A stretch of 43,170 nt of DNA from Ilumatobacteraceae bacterium (GCA_021298195.1 JAJTEQ010000023.1:1-43170), one strand, 5' to 3'. Shown: positions 7,970 to 16,355, numbered from the stretch's first letter. Made by a program: numbers and translations. Notes: a model not told the origin generated them from the sequence alone.

Positions 7970-9259
7970 TCACGCCACGTCGGCCGTGATCCGCAGGCCG
8001 GTCAGCCCCCGCAGGACGAACGAATCCCCGTAGTGGAAGTCGTTGTCCGGCGCCAACCGGATGTTCCTCAGTGTCCCCAACAGATGGGTGATGGCGATGC
8101 GGGCCTCCGATCGCGCCAGACCCGCCCCGGGACAGAAGTGCTCGCCGTTCCCGAAAGCCAGATGTTCCTTCACGTTGGTCCGTTCCGGATCCACCTCGTC
8201 GGGGGCCGCGAACTTGCAACCATCCCGGTTCGCCGAGGCGAACAACAGCCACAGGTGATCACCGGCCGGAATCCGCGTTCCGGCCACCTCCACGTCGACC
8301 TTGGCCTGCCGGAAGAGTCCCCCCACCGGGGCCTCGAGACGCAACATCTCCTCGACGAGACCCTCGATCAATGCCGGCTCCGCGCGGACCCGCTCCTGCA
8401 GGGCCGGATCCTCGGCCAGACGCCGGATGATGTTGGCGATGAGGTTCGTGGTGGTCTCGTTGCCCGCCACCAGGAACTGTTGCAACATCCCGAGTTGCTC
8501 GTCGTCGGTCAGTTCCTCTCCGTCGATCCGCGCGTTGGCGATGTCGGAGAGCAGATCCTCGGTGGGCGACTCCTTTCGCACCGCGATCTGGGCCAGGAAG
8601 TACTCGGTGAACTCCTTCGTGGAGATGAGGAAACCCTTCACCTGCTCCACCGACGGCGAGTGATTGCCCACCGGCATCACGATGTCGTCCGACCAGCGCT
8701 TGAAGGTGGCCAGATCGTCGTCGGCGACCCCGAGGGCCATGGCGATGATGGTCATGGGCAAGCCCACGGCGAACCGCTTCACGACGTCGGTCGCCCCCGA
8801 TGCGGACAGATCGGCGACGACATCGGCGAGCAAGCGTTCGGTGACCTCGACCATGGCCGGCTCCATGGCTCGGATGCGATCGGGCCGAAAGGCCGGGTTC
8901 ACCAACTTGCGCTGACGACGGTGATCCGGCGGGTCGGCGTTCAGCAGAACCGCCACCCGCCCGCGCGTCATGGTGTTCGATCCCAGAACCGCCGCCATCT
9001 CGGGGTCCTTCATGAGTTCCATGATCCCGGCCATCAGGGCCTCGCCGGCCTGCGCCGGACCGGTGGGGCTGAGGCTGGAATAGCGCTCGGTGTCGCGCAG
9101 GATCGCCCGGACATCGTCGTAGCGGGAGATGATCCAGGCCCCCAGATCGGCGTTGTACGGCACTCCGTCGGCCTCACGCAGACCGGCGAAGATGGGATAC
9201 GGGCAGGCGATGGCGCCCTGCTCCCGGTGGATCAGTTGGTCGACGGACTGCCCCGACAT
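7970..9259 (-). CDS. Cytochrome P450, copy 3
   Basis: The 429-residue P450 has HRRQRKLVNPAFRP, the I-helix AGNETTT, the ExxR in EEMLRLE, and the heme loop FGNGEHFCPGAGLARSE with Cys376. The Pro directly after the heme Cys, where Leu or Ile is usual, is uncommon. The ATG at 9259 was chosen because it follows a GGGGGGC ribosome binding site and gives a normal N terminus (CPYPIF about 20 residues in); the much longer open frame upstream is the antisense of the molybdoenzyme. It is divergent from that molybdoenzyme and shares a palindromic operator with it, suggesting joint control. The gene stands alone on its strand up to the operator at 7907-7926. Confidence 0.93.
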   Translation of the reverse strand: MSGQSVDQLIHREQGAIACPYPIFAGLREADGVPYNADLGAWIISRYDDVRAILRDTERYSSLSPTGPAQAGEALMAGIMELMKDPEMAAVLGSNTMTRGRVAVLLNADPPDHRRQRKLVNPAFRPDRIRAMEPAMVEVTERLLADVVADLSASGATDVVKRFAVGLPMTIIAMALGVADDDLATFKRWSDDIVMPVGNHSPSVEQVKGFLISTKEFTEYFLAQIAVRKESPTEDLLSDIANARIDGEELTDDEQLGMLQQFLVAGNETTTNLIANIIRRLAEDPALQERVRAEPALIEGLVEEMLRLEAPVGGLFRQAKVDVEVAGTRIPAGDHLWLLFASANRDGCKFAAPDEVDPERTNVKEHLAFGNGEHFCPGAGLARSEARIAITHLLGTLRNIRLAPDNDFHYGDSFVLRGLTGLRITADVA

Positions 9260-9308
9260 GTGCCCCCCATTCGAGTCGAGCGACGTTTCGCTGGTTTCGG
9301 TACGACTC

Positions 9309-9330
9309 AAACTAATCGCTGGGTTAGTTT
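9309..9330. promoter_or_regulatory. Divergent -10 boxes (TAGTTT on each strand) within the operator
   Basis: The outer arms of the palindrome create TAGTTT on the plus strand (9325-9330, towards the molybdoenzyme) and on the minus strand (9309-9314, towards the P450). Both match TAnnnT. A repressor bound here would block both promoters at once. Confidence 0.4.
9310..9329. promoter_or_regulatory. 20-bp palindromic operator, copy B (TetR-type), shared divergent control
   Basis: AACTAATCGCTGGGTTAGTT has the same AACTAA/TTAGTT arms and spacing as copy A; 18 of 20 positions agree with the reverse complement of copy A. It lies 50 bp from the P450 start (9259) and 41 bp from the molybdoenzyme start (9371). 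Confidence 0.7.
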
Positions 9331-9370
9331 GTGATCGCCTCGTGGTGACGGGGCCAACGAGGGGGCTCGC

Positions 9371-11548
9371 ATGACCATCGCCGACAACGCGCAATCCACC
9401 GACCACGACGTGGAAACGCACCACACGTTCTGTCGCTTCTGCCACGCCAGTTGTCCCATCGAGGTCGACGTGGCCGGCGGACAGGCTGTCGCGATCCGCG
9501 GAGTGCCCGAGGATCCGCTCTTCGCCGGCTACACCTGCATCAAGGGTCGACAGATTCCCGAACAGATGACGCACCCGAGCCGTCTGCGCTCGTCGTTGCG
9601 CCGTCGGGCCGACGGAACCTTCGAGGAGATCTCGTCGCAGGACGCCATGGACGCCATCGGCGCCGAATTGAAGCGCATTCTCGACACGTACGGTCCGCGC
9701 GCCATCGCGTCGTACACCGGGACCGGCGGCTACCAGAACTCGCTCGCGGTGCCCGCGGCGCGCGCGTTCCACCAGGGTCTCGAGTCCCCGTCGTTCTACA
9801 CGTCGGTCACCATCGACCAACCGGCCAAGACCACCGCGCCGTTCCGCGTCGGCATCTGGGAAGCCGGCTATCACAACTTCAGCGACGCCGACGTGTTGTT
9901 GGCCATCGGATACAACCCCATGGTCTCCAGTTTCTCGCCGGTGGGGGGTCTGCAGGGAACGAATCCGTACGTGGTGCTGCGCGACGCGAAGAAGCGCGGC
10001 ATGAAACTCATCGTCATCGATCCGCGCCGCACCGAGTTCGCGACCCAAGCCGACATCCACCTGGCCCCCAAGCCCGGTGAGGACCCCACCTTGATGGCCG
10101 GCATCTTGAAGGTCGTCATCGACGAGGGCTTGTTCGATCACGAGTTCTGCGAGAAGTGGGTGGCCGATCTGCCGCAACTGGCCGCCGCCGTGTCCACCTT
10201 CGACCTCGACTACGTGGCGAAGCGTTGCGACGTGCCCGCCGACGACATCGTGGCCGCCGCCCGCATGTTCGCCACCGCCGCAAAGGGAACCAGCGGAACC
10301 GGAACCGGCCCCAGCATGGCTCCGCACTCCAGCCTCACCGAACACCTCTCCATCGTTCTCAACACGATCTGCGGGCGCGTGAACCGTGAGGGCGACACCT
10401 TGGAAAGCGGGTACTTCTTGTATCCCGAGACACCGCGACGAGCCCAGGTGCACGCCGCGCGTCCGCCGGCCACCGGCGCGAACCAGCGGGTGCGCAACTT
10501 GCGCGGTATCCGCGGGGAGATGCTCACGACCGCCCTGGCCGAGGAGATCCTGAACGAGGGCGAGGGCCGCGTGCGGGCGCTCATCGTCAGTGGCGGCAAT
10601 CCGGTGGTGGCCTGGCCCGACCAGGAACTCACCATCAAGGCGATGGAGGATCTCGAGCTCCTCGTCGTCGTCGATCATCGCATGTCGGCCACCGCCGAGT
10701 TCGCCGACTACGTGATCGCACCGACGTTGTCGCTCGAGCGTGCCGACGTTCCCCACCTCATGGACCGTTGGTTCCGCGCGCCGTACACCAACTACACCGA
10801 AGCCATCACCCCGCGCATCGGCGACGTCATGAACGAGTGGGAGGTCTTCTGGGAGTTGGCGCGACGCCTGCACTCGCCGCTCCCCTTCCCGGGCGGAAAC
10901 GCACCGATGGACCGCCATCCGAGCGACGACGAGATGCTGGACCTGGTGTACGCCGGTTCCCGTATGCCCATGGACGAGGTGCGTCGCAATCGCATGAAGG
11001 TGCACCCCGACAAGGCCATGATCGTGCAGGCCGCGGACCCGGCCTGCACCGCCAAGTTCACCGTGGCCCCCGACGACATCGTCGAGGAGATGCGCCAGAT
11101 CGTCGTCGAAGGAGATTCGGCCGCCGCACTCGGTGTCGATCCGGCGAAGTATCCGTTCCGTCTGGTCAGTCGCCGTCTGAAGCACGTGCTGAACTCGTTC
11201 GGATCGGAACTCTCGGTGCTCGGCTCCAAGGGCAGCACCAACCCCGCCTACATGAACCCCGACGACATGGAGCACTACGACCTGGCCGACGGCGACCTGA
11301 TCGAGATCTTCAGCCCACGCGCGTCGGTGCAGGCGGTCGTGGAGTCGGCACCCGACGTGCGGCGCGGAGTGATCTCCATGGCGCACTCGTGGGGCGGATC
11401 CTCGCTCACCGACGAGAAGGTGCGCGACATCGGCACACCGACCAGCCGACTGGTCTCGGTGGACAAGGGCTACGACACGGTGAACGGTATGGTGGTCCAG
11501 AGCGCGATTCCCGTTCGCATCACCGTGCTCGAACAGATCAACCGCTGA
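9371..11548 (+). CDS. Molybdopterin-dependent oxidoreductase with N-terminal [4Fe-4S] site
   Basis: The 725-residue protein belongs to the DMSO reductase/formate dehydrogenase superfamily. It starts with a 4Fe-4S ligand set Cys21-x2-Cys24-x3-Cys28 and Cys56 (in YTCIKG), followed by the large molybdopterin-binding region (GYNPMVSSFSPVGG, VIDPRRTEFATQAD, VSGGNPVVAWP) and a C-terminal dinucleotide-binding domain ending near HSWGGSS. There is no Tat signal, so it is probably cytoplasmic. The usual Cys/Sec metal-ligand region around residues 137-155 has SVTIDQPAKTTAPF, with no Cys or in-frame UGA, so it is not a Sec-type formate dehydrogenase; the substrate is unknown. It is the first gene of an operon with the selenoprotein (17-nt gap) and the LEH-like gene. 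Confidence 0.9.
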   Translation: MTIADNAQSTDHDVETHHTFCRFCHASCPIEVDVAGGQAVAIRGVPEDPLFAGYTCIKGRQIPEQMTHPSRLRSSLRRRADGTFEEISSQDAMDAIGAELKRILDTYGPRAIASYTGTGGYQNSLAVPAARAFHQGLESPSFYTSVTIDQPAKTTAPFRVGIWEAGYHNFSDADVLLAIGYNPMVSSFSPVGGLQGTNPYVVLRDAKKRGMKLIVIDPRRTEFATQADIHLAPKPGEDPTLMAGILKVVIDEGLFDHEFCEKWVADLPQLAAAVSTFDLDYVAKRCDVPADDIVAAARMFATAAKGTSGTGTGPSMAPHSSLTEHLSIVLNTICGRVNREGDTLESGYFLYPETPRRAQVHAARPPATGANQRVRNLRGIRGEMLTTALAEEILNEGEGRVRALIVSGGNPVVAWPDQELTIKAMEDLELLVVVDHRMSATAEFADYVIAPTLSLERADVPHLMDRWFRAPYTNYTEAITPRIGDVMNEWEVFWELARRLHSPLPFPGGNAPMDRHPSDDEMLDLVYAGSRMPMDEVRRNRMKVHPDKAMIVQAADPACTAKFTVAPDDIVEEMRQIVVEGDSAAALGVDPAKYPFRLVSRRLKHVLNSFGSELSVLGSKGSTNPAYMNPDDMEHYDLADGDLIEIFSPRASVQAVVESAPDVRRGVISMAHSWGGSSLTDEKVRDIGTPTSRLVSVDKGYDTVNGMVVQSAIPVRITVLEQINR

Positions 11549-11565
11549 CGAGAGAGGCGACGACG

Positions 11566-12075
11566 ATGGCACGACTCGACGTTCCCGACGGTGAAGGCCT
11601 CGAGGCCCATCGCATCTGGGCCCTGGCACCCCACATGGGAGCCGGCATGGCCGCCATGAGCGAGGCGGTGTACGTGAAGTCCAGCCTCAGCATCCGCGAG
11701 CGCGAGGTGGCTCGCATGCGGATCGCCCAGCTCAATCAGTGCGTCGTTTGAATGAACACTCGGGCCGCATCGGCGATGCGGCAAGGACTCGACGACGAGG
11801 CGTACAACTCGGTTCAGCACTACCACGACCATCCGGACTTCACCGATCGCGAACGTCTCGCCGCCGAGTACGCCGAGCGCTTCGCCATCGACCACACCGC
11901 CGTCGACGACGACCTCTGGAGTCGCCTGCGCACGCACTTCAGTGACACCGAGCTGCTGGAACTCACCGTGACCATCGGTTTTTGCGTCGGCATGGGACGC
12001 GCGTACCAGGTGCTCGACATCGCCCGGGATTTCGACGTGCTCTGGAGCAAGGAACCGCCGGCAACGGACGGCTGA
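11566..12075 (+). CDS. Carboxymuconolactone decarboxylase/AhpD-like protein, predicted selenoprotein (CxxU, UGA at codon 62)
   Basis: Reading UGA at 11749-11751 as selenocysteine gives one 169-residue AhpD/CMD-family protein. The segment before it, SIREREVARMRIAQLNQC, and the one after, MNTRAASAMRQGL, are the usual surroundings of the family's redox CxxC; here it is Cys59-Val-Val-Sec62. The downstream half (FTDRERLAAEYAERFAID and LLELTVTIGFCVGMGRAYQVLDI) is normal for the family and in the same frame, with no other disruption. A bacterial SECIS-like hairpin lies at 11764-11782. The family includes peroxidase-type thiol reductants (AhpD) and decarboxylases; the thiol/selenol pair points to a peroxidase or reductase. 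The ATG at 11566 follows a GAGAGAGG-type site. The alternative is a nonsense mutation in a CxxC gene. Sec machinery genes are not in the window. Confidence 0.8.
11749..11751 (+). other. Predicted selenocysteine-encoding UGA codon
   Basis: In-frame TGA exactly at the second cysteine position of the CxxC active site, followed by 108 codons of conserved family sequence. Confidence 0.78.
11764..11782 (+). promoter_or_regulatory. SECIS-like hairpin
   Basis: Arms GCCGCATC (11764-11771) and GATGCGGC (11775-11782) pair perfectly over 8 bp with a GGC loop. The loop begins 20 nt after the UGA and opens with G. Known bacterial SECIS elements place an apical loop with a G in its first positions roughly 16-37 nt after the UGA, so position and form both fit. 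Confidence 0.72.
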
Positions 12076-12113
12076 TCCACCGTCGGCTAGAACAGAGGAC
12101 GAAGGAGATCACC

Positions 12114-12485
12114 ATGAGCCCACTGGAAACCGTCAACGCATTCATCGCCGCCCTCGAGCGGCTCGACGTGGACGCGGCCTGTGCGCTGGTCGCCGACGGA
12201 TGCGAGTACGACAACGTGCCCCTGATGAAGGTGTACGGACCCGACGGCGTCAAGGGGGTCCTCGGACCCATGTTCGGTGATTGCACCGAGGTCGAATGGA
12301 TCGTGCACCGCGAGGCCGCCAACGGCACCACCGTGTTCAACGAACGAACCGATCGCTTCAAGATGTCCTGGGGTTGGCTCGAGTTGCCCGTCAACGGCGT
12401 CTGGGAGGTCGTCGACGGCAAGATCACCTTGTGGCGCGACTACTTCGACGCCCAGAGCTACTTCAAACAGTTGCCCGCTTCCTGA
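12114..12485 (+). CDS. Limonene-1,2-epoxide hydrolase-like (LEH) protein
   Basis: This 123-residue single-domain protein has the cone-shaped LEH/NTF2-like fold signature. The active-site set known from Rhodococcus limonene-1,2-epoxide hydrolase is present with matching spacing: Tyr32 and Asn34 in EYDNVP, Arg78 and Asp80 in NERTDRF, and Asp109 in LWRDYFD. The family opens epoxides by a one-step Asp-Arg-Asp water attack, so an active epoxide hydrolase is plausible, with a terpenoid or other bulky epoxide as a possible substrate. A strong GAAGGAGAT site precedes the ATG. It is the last gene of the molybdoenzyme/selenoprotein operon, 38 nt after the latter, and ends 6 nt from the convergent livF. 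Confidence 0.85.
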   Translation: MSPLETVNAFIAALERLDVDAACALVADGCEYDNVPLMKVYGPDGVKGVLGPMFGDCTEVEWIVHREAANGTTVFNERTDRFKMSWGWLELPVNGVWEVVDGKITLWRDYFDAQSYFKQLPAS

Positions 12486-12491
12486 GCGGAC

Positions 12492-13193
12492 TCACTTGCC
12501 GAGGTAACTGGCCTCGATCAGGCTGCGGTCGTTGCGCAACGTGGCGGCGTCGCCCTCCATCGCCAACTCTCCGTGGCTCAGGACGTAGGCGCGATCGGCC
12601 ACCTGCAGGGCCATGTGCACGTGCTGTTCGACCAGCAACACGCCCGCGCCGGTTCCGTCGGCGATCTGGCGAAGGATCGGCAACAGGCGTTCCACGATGA
12701 TCGGAGCGAGACCGAGACTCATCTCGTCCACCATCAACAACTTCGGGCTGACGGTCAGAGCCCGGGCCATGGCCAGCATCTGCTGTTCGCCACCCGACAG
12801 CAAACCGGCACGACGATCCATGATGGGCTCGAGCGCCGGGAAATAGCCGAGGGCCTTCTTCACGTCCGCGGCACCCTTGGCCGCGCCCAGCTTCAGGTTC
12901 TCGGCCACGGTGAGCTGATAGAACAGCGCGCGTCCCTCGGGCACGTGGGCCAAGCCCTCACGGGCGATCATGTGCGGACGACGACCCTGGACCGACTTTC
13001 CGAACACCTTGATGTCACCCGAGATGATGGGCACGAGACCCGACGAGGTGAGCAACGTGGTGGTCTTGCCGGCGCCGTTGGGTCCGAGCAACGCGACCAC
13101 CTCGCCCGGGTTCACGGTCAGATTCAAGCCACGAACCACCGACACACCGTTGTAACCGGTGTTCAGGTTCTCGATCTGCAGCAACGCGTTCAT
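12492..13193 (-). CDS. livF: Branched-chain amino acid-type ABC transporter, ATP-binding protein LivF
   Basis: The 233-residue ATPase has Walker [10 protein letters not shown] (residues 37-45), signature LSGGEQQM, Walker B LLMVDE and the LivF-typical [16 protein letters not shown] segment near the C terminus. It energises import by the HAAT-family transporter together with LivG and the fused LivHM permease. The ATG overlaps the LivG stop by one base (TGATG), so translation is coupled. In this genomic setting the cargo may be a hydrophobic or aromatic acid rather than Leu/Ile/Val, since Liv-type systems in actinobacterial catabolic clusters often carry other substrates; that is inference. Confidence 0.93.
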   Translation of the reverse strand: MNALLQIENLNTGYNGVSVVRGLNLTVNPGEVVALLGPNGAGKTTTLLTSSGLVPIISGDIKVFGKSVQGRRPHMIAREGLAHVPEGRALFYQLTVAENLKLGAAKGAADVKKALGYFPALEPIMDRRAGLLSGGEQQMLAMARALTVSPKLLMVDEMSLGLAPIIVERLLPILRQIADGTGAGVLLVEQHVHMALQVADRAYVLSHGELAMEGDAATLRNDRSLIEASYLGK

Positions 13194-13951
13194 CAGTGTC
13201 CTCCCTCGTTCGCACTGGAGCCCAGATACGCCTCGATCACCTTGGGATCACGTTTGATCTGATCGGGTGTTCCCTCGGCGATCTTCACGCCGAATTCGAT
13301 GACGTAGATGTAATCGCACACGTCGAGCACCAGACCCATGTCGTGGTCGACGAGGAAGATGGTGAGACCGGCGTCGATGATGCGTCGAAGACGCCGACCC
13401 AGCTCCTGGGACTCGGTGGTGTCCAAACCCGCGGCGGGCTCGTCCATGCACACCAGATCGGGCCGGGCGGCCAGTGCGCGCGCCGCCGACACCAACTTGC
13501 GCTGACCCTGGCTGATCTCGTTCGGGTACTTCTTCGCCAGGTCGCCGATTCCCAAGACGTCGAAGGCGAACTCGACACCGCTGCGGTCGCGTTTGCGTCC
13601 GGGACGCACCAGGTCGAGCAGGAAATTCTTGGCGGTCTGCCGTTCGGCGGCCACCTGCACGTTCTCCTCGATGGTGAGATCGTCGAACAACTCGAGCGAC
13701 TGCCAGGTGCGACCGAGGCCCAAACGAGCCCGCGAATGCACCGGCATCTCGTTGATCTCCTGGCCCTTGAACTCGATGCGTCCCGTGGTGGGCACGAAGC
13801 CCGTGATGCCGTCGATGAAGGTGGTCTTGCCGGCCCCGTTGGGACCGATGAGACCGACCAACTTGCCCTGCTCCACCGAGATGTCGACGTTGTTCACGGC
13901 CCGCAAGCCTCCGAACGTGACCGACATTCCGTTCGTCGTCAAAAGACTCAT
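13193..13951 (-). CDS. livG: Branched-chain amino acid-type ABC transporter, ATP-binding protein LivG
   Basis: The 252-residue ATPase has Walker [10 protein letters not shown] (36-44), signature ISQGQRKL, Walker [13 protein letters not shown] and the switch His in [27 protein letters not shown] insertion and the EIAEG-like C-terminal [14 protein letters not shown] are typical of LivG. The signature has Gln where Gly is common (SQGQ), which is normal for LivG. Start and stop overlap both neighbours (ATGA with the permease, TGATG with LivF). Confidence 0.93.
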   Translation of the reverse strand: MSLLTTNGMSVTFGGLRAVNNVDISVEQGKLVGLIGPNGAGKTTFIDGITGFVPTTGRIEFKGQEINEMPVHSRARLGLGRTWQSLELFDDLTIEENVQVAAERQTAKNFLLDLVRPGRKRDRSGVEFAFDVLGIGDLAKKYPNEISQGQRKLVSAARALAARPDLVCMDEPAAGLDTTESQELGRRLRRIIDAGLTIFLVDHDMGLVLDVCDYIYVIEFGVKIAEGTPDQIKRDPKVIEAYLGSSANEGGH

Positions 13952-16167
13952 GCCGAACCCTCCCCCTGGGTTGTGTTCACCTTACTTCGCTCGGCGATGG
14001 CCGCTTTTCGCACCGCCTTGTCGATCTTCTGCTGCTTCAGAAGCCGCGGTGCGCCCGCGAGTCCCTCGGGGTTTCGCACCGCCGTGATGATGAGGCCGAT
14101 GCCGCCGATGAGCGTGGCGTACCCCTGGTCGATGTGCAGGATGTTCTCCAGGAAATTGAAGTTCAATCCGTTCGGGACCACGATCCCGGCCAGAACCGCG
14201 CCCGACACGCTGGCGATTCCTCCGAGGTACGCGAAGGCCAGGAAGGTCAATGACGCGAACGCTCCGAAGTACTGCGGTGTCACGGACCCGAATCGATATC
14301 CGGACAAGGCGCCGCCCAGTCCGGCGATGAAAGCAGCGAGGCCGAAGGCCAGGATCTTCGTGCGCGCGACGTCGATACCCGATGCCGCGGCCGCTCGCTC
14401 GTTGGAGCGCACCGCCAGGAACTGGCGACCCGTCGCCGATCGGCGGACGTTCACGACCATCAGACAGAGGAGGACCACGAACACCAGACAGACCACTCCG
14501 AACCACACGTTCGGCGGAACGTCGTCTCGACCCTTGAATCCGAGCACCTTCAGCGCCGTGTTGTTGGGTCCGAAGTCCTTGCCCCCGATCATCGGCGGGT
14601 CGACCCGCAACGCTCCGAGTTCTCCGGCGAAGGTCTTGTTCTTGAAGACGAGTTGTTCGATGGCGACCGCGGCGGCCAAGGTGATCACAGCCAGGTTCAC
14701 CCCGCGAAGGCGTAGGGCCGGAATGGAAATCGCCGCGCCGAACAGAGCCGCCACCACCGAGCCGATGAGTGGGGCCAACGGGAACGGAAGGTCGGAGAAG
14801 TACTTCGACATGAAGAATCCAGCGGTTCCCGCCAACGCCATCTGTGCCAGAGAGATCTGACCGACGAATCCCGTCAACACCACCAGTGACAACGCGATGA
14901 CGACGCCCACCAACGTGTTGATCGTCGACTGTCGCCAGTCGTAACTGAACCCGAACAACATGACCAACGTCGCCACGACCGCGACGAACGTCAAGGCACC
15001 CACGTGCCTGGGGGCCACGGCCGCGGGCATCTTGCCCGATGACACGGCTCCGCGCACAGGGAGCGCCTTGCCACGAGCGAACATGGCGATGACGATGACG
15101 AAGAAGGGCAAGGCCTGGGTGAGACCGGCGGTCGGCAGCACACCACGCGGGAACCACGTCTGGGCACCTTGGTACTGCACCCACCCTTGCAGCATCGCGA
15201 TTCCGATACCGGCGGCTACGGTCACGCCGAACGACGAGAAGCCGGCGAGCAACGCCGCTCCCAGCGCCGGAACGATCAACAACGGAAGGGTGATCGTGTC
15301 CAGGTTGGTGATGGGTGAGGCCAAGATGCCGAGGAGTCCGGCGATGACGGTCGACAACACCCAGTTCGCACCGGCCAGGAAATCGGGCGAGAAACCCAGC
15401 AGCATCGCGCCCTTCTCGTTCTCGGCCGCGGCGCGCGTGGCCAGACCGAAACGTGTGAAGCGGAACAGCGCCCACAGGACGATGGCGATCGCCACGACCA
15501 CGGCGACGAGGAACAGCTGGTTGTTGGGGATGGCCCCCAGTTCGCCGGGAAGGTCGACCTTCCCCTTGGGAAGCGGGAACTGCACGCCGGTGCGGGCCAG
15601 TTCGCCGAAGCGAAGTCGCAGGAACTCCTGGAGCACCACGAACAATCCCACCGAGGTGACCACCTTGGCCAGCACCGGAGCGTTGCGCAACGGGCGGAAG
15701 ATCAGAAAATGGAGGGCCAGACCGAACAACACGGCCAACAACAGCGAGACGATCAATGCCGACGCGGTGGTGAGACGGTCACCGGGAAGATCGATGACGG
15801 TGGGCCAATTCACGAGGTCCAGCTTGTTGCCGTCCTCGCGGAACCAGTTGACCGGAATCTCGATCAGAACCAGCGGGTTGGGCAACGGCGGCACGTAGAA
15901 CTTGCCCTCCATGCGCAACCCGTAGTACCAGTACGCGACGAAGATGGTCACCACGCCGTTGGCGAAGTTGACCACACCGGAGCCGCGATACGTCAACACC
16001 ACGCCGAGGGCGATGGCGGCCATCAAGGCCCCGGTTCCCACGTTCGAGAACATGGGTGCGAGCTGTCGTGCGTCCCATACGTACAGGATCGCGAAGACGA
16101 ACAACACGATCGCCGATCCGGAGACGGCCGGCTTGCGACGAGCGAACTTCAGCAATCCTTCGAGCAC
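13948..16167 (-). CDS. livHM: Fused LivH-LivM permease of a branched-chain amino acid-type ABC transporter
   Basis: At 739 residues this is twice the usual permease length. The N-terminal half (about 1-365) is LivH-like with RGSGVVNFANGV and FLIFRPLRNAPVLAKVV; the C-terminal half (about 390-715) is LivM-like with LVVLTGFVGQISLAQMAL, IPALRLRGVNLAVITLA and FGLAAFIAGLGGALSGY. About 16-18 hydrophobic membrane segments are apparent. A single polypeptide therefore provides both membrane halves that are usually separate genes. The reading frame is continuous with no sign of a recent frameshift. A GTG start at 16167 with a GGGGGA site was used. The C-terminal 40 residues are cytoplasmic, basic and variable. 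Confidence 0.92.
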   Translation of the reverse strand: MLEGLLKFARRKPAVSGSAIVLFVFAILYVWDARQLAPMFSNVGTGALMAAIALGVVLTYRGSGVVNFANGVVTIFVAYWYYGLRMEGKFYVPPLPNPLVLIEIPVNWFREDGNKLDLVNWPTVIDLPGDRLTTASALIVSLLLAVLFGLALHFLIFRPLRNAPVLAKVVTSVGLFVVLQEFLRLRFGELARTGVQFPLPKGKVDLPGELGAIPNNQLFLVAVVVAIAIVLWALFRFTRFGLATRAAAENEKGAMLLGFSPDFLAGANWVLSTVIAGLLGILASPITNLDTITLPLLIVPALGAALLAGFSSFGVTVAAGIGIAMLQGWVQYQGAQTWFPRGVLPTAGLTQALPFFVIVIAMFARGKALPVRGAVSSGKMPAAVAPRHVGALTFVAVVATLVMLFGFSYDWRQSTINTLVGVVIALSLVVLTGFVGQISLAQMALAGTAGFFMSKYFSDLPFPLAPLIGSVVAALFGAAISIPALRLRGVNLAVITLAAAVAIEQLVFKNKTFAGELGALRVDPPMIGGKDFGPNNTALKVLGFKGRDDVPPNVWFGVVCLVFVVLLCLMVVNVRRSATGRQFLAVRSNERAAAASGIDVARTKILAFGLAAFIAGLGGALSGYRFGSVTPQYFGAFASLTFLAFAYLGGIASVSGAVLAGIVVPNGLNFNFLENILHIDQGYATLIGGIGLIITAVRNPEGLAGAPRLLKQQKIDKAVRKAAIAERSKVNTTQGEGSA

Positions 16168-16280
16168 AGACTCGTCCCCCGAATCATCGGGTCGTTGGAC
16201 CCGCTCTCACGGTCGGCCCCGCGAGGCCGATCCGTCACTTCACGAACGAATAATCGTCGGACGACGCCGACGAACGAACC

Positions 16281-16328
16281 ACGTCGGGTCGAGAACGAGA
16301 CACCACGTGTCCGCTCTCGACCCGACGT
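16281..16328 (-). terminator. 14-bp-stem hairpin in the binding-protein/permease gap
   Basis: ACGTCGGGTCGAGA (16281-16294) pairs perfectly with 16315-16328 across a 20-nt loop that itself contains GACAC-cac-GTGTC (16299-16311). There is no T-run, so it is more likely an mRNA-stabilising or partial-termination element, lowering permease expression relative to the binding protein, than a full intrinsic terminator. Confidence 0.5.
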
Positions 16329-16346
16329 TCGACCCGTGAGGGTCGA
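16329..16346 (-). terminator. Small hairpin directly after the binding-protein stop
   Basis: TCGACCC (16329-16335), loop GTGA, GGGTCGA (16340-16346). The outer arm can alternatively pair with the arm at 16315-16328 of the larger hairpin, because GGGTCGAGAG recurs. Confidence 0.4.
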
Positions 16347-16355
16347 GAGTTCGAA

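Noticed and set aside
9371-11548. Formate dehydrogenase of the selenocysteine or cysteine type
   Set aside because: The metal-ligand region has no Cys or in-frame UGA, and there is no accessory FeS or membrane subunit nearby.
7970-11629. Very long minus-strand open frame covering the P450 and the molybdoenzyme region
   Set aside because: Only the part 7970-9259 has P450 sequence; the rest is antisense to the molybdoenzyme and has the low-complexity His/Arg/Gly composition typical of shadow frames in high-G+C DNA.
11566-11751. Truncated 61-residue pseudogene followed by an independent 108-residue gene
   Set aside because: The UGA falls exactly at the active-site Cys position, frame and family similarity continue, and a SECIS-like hairpin is present; a Sec codon explains this better.
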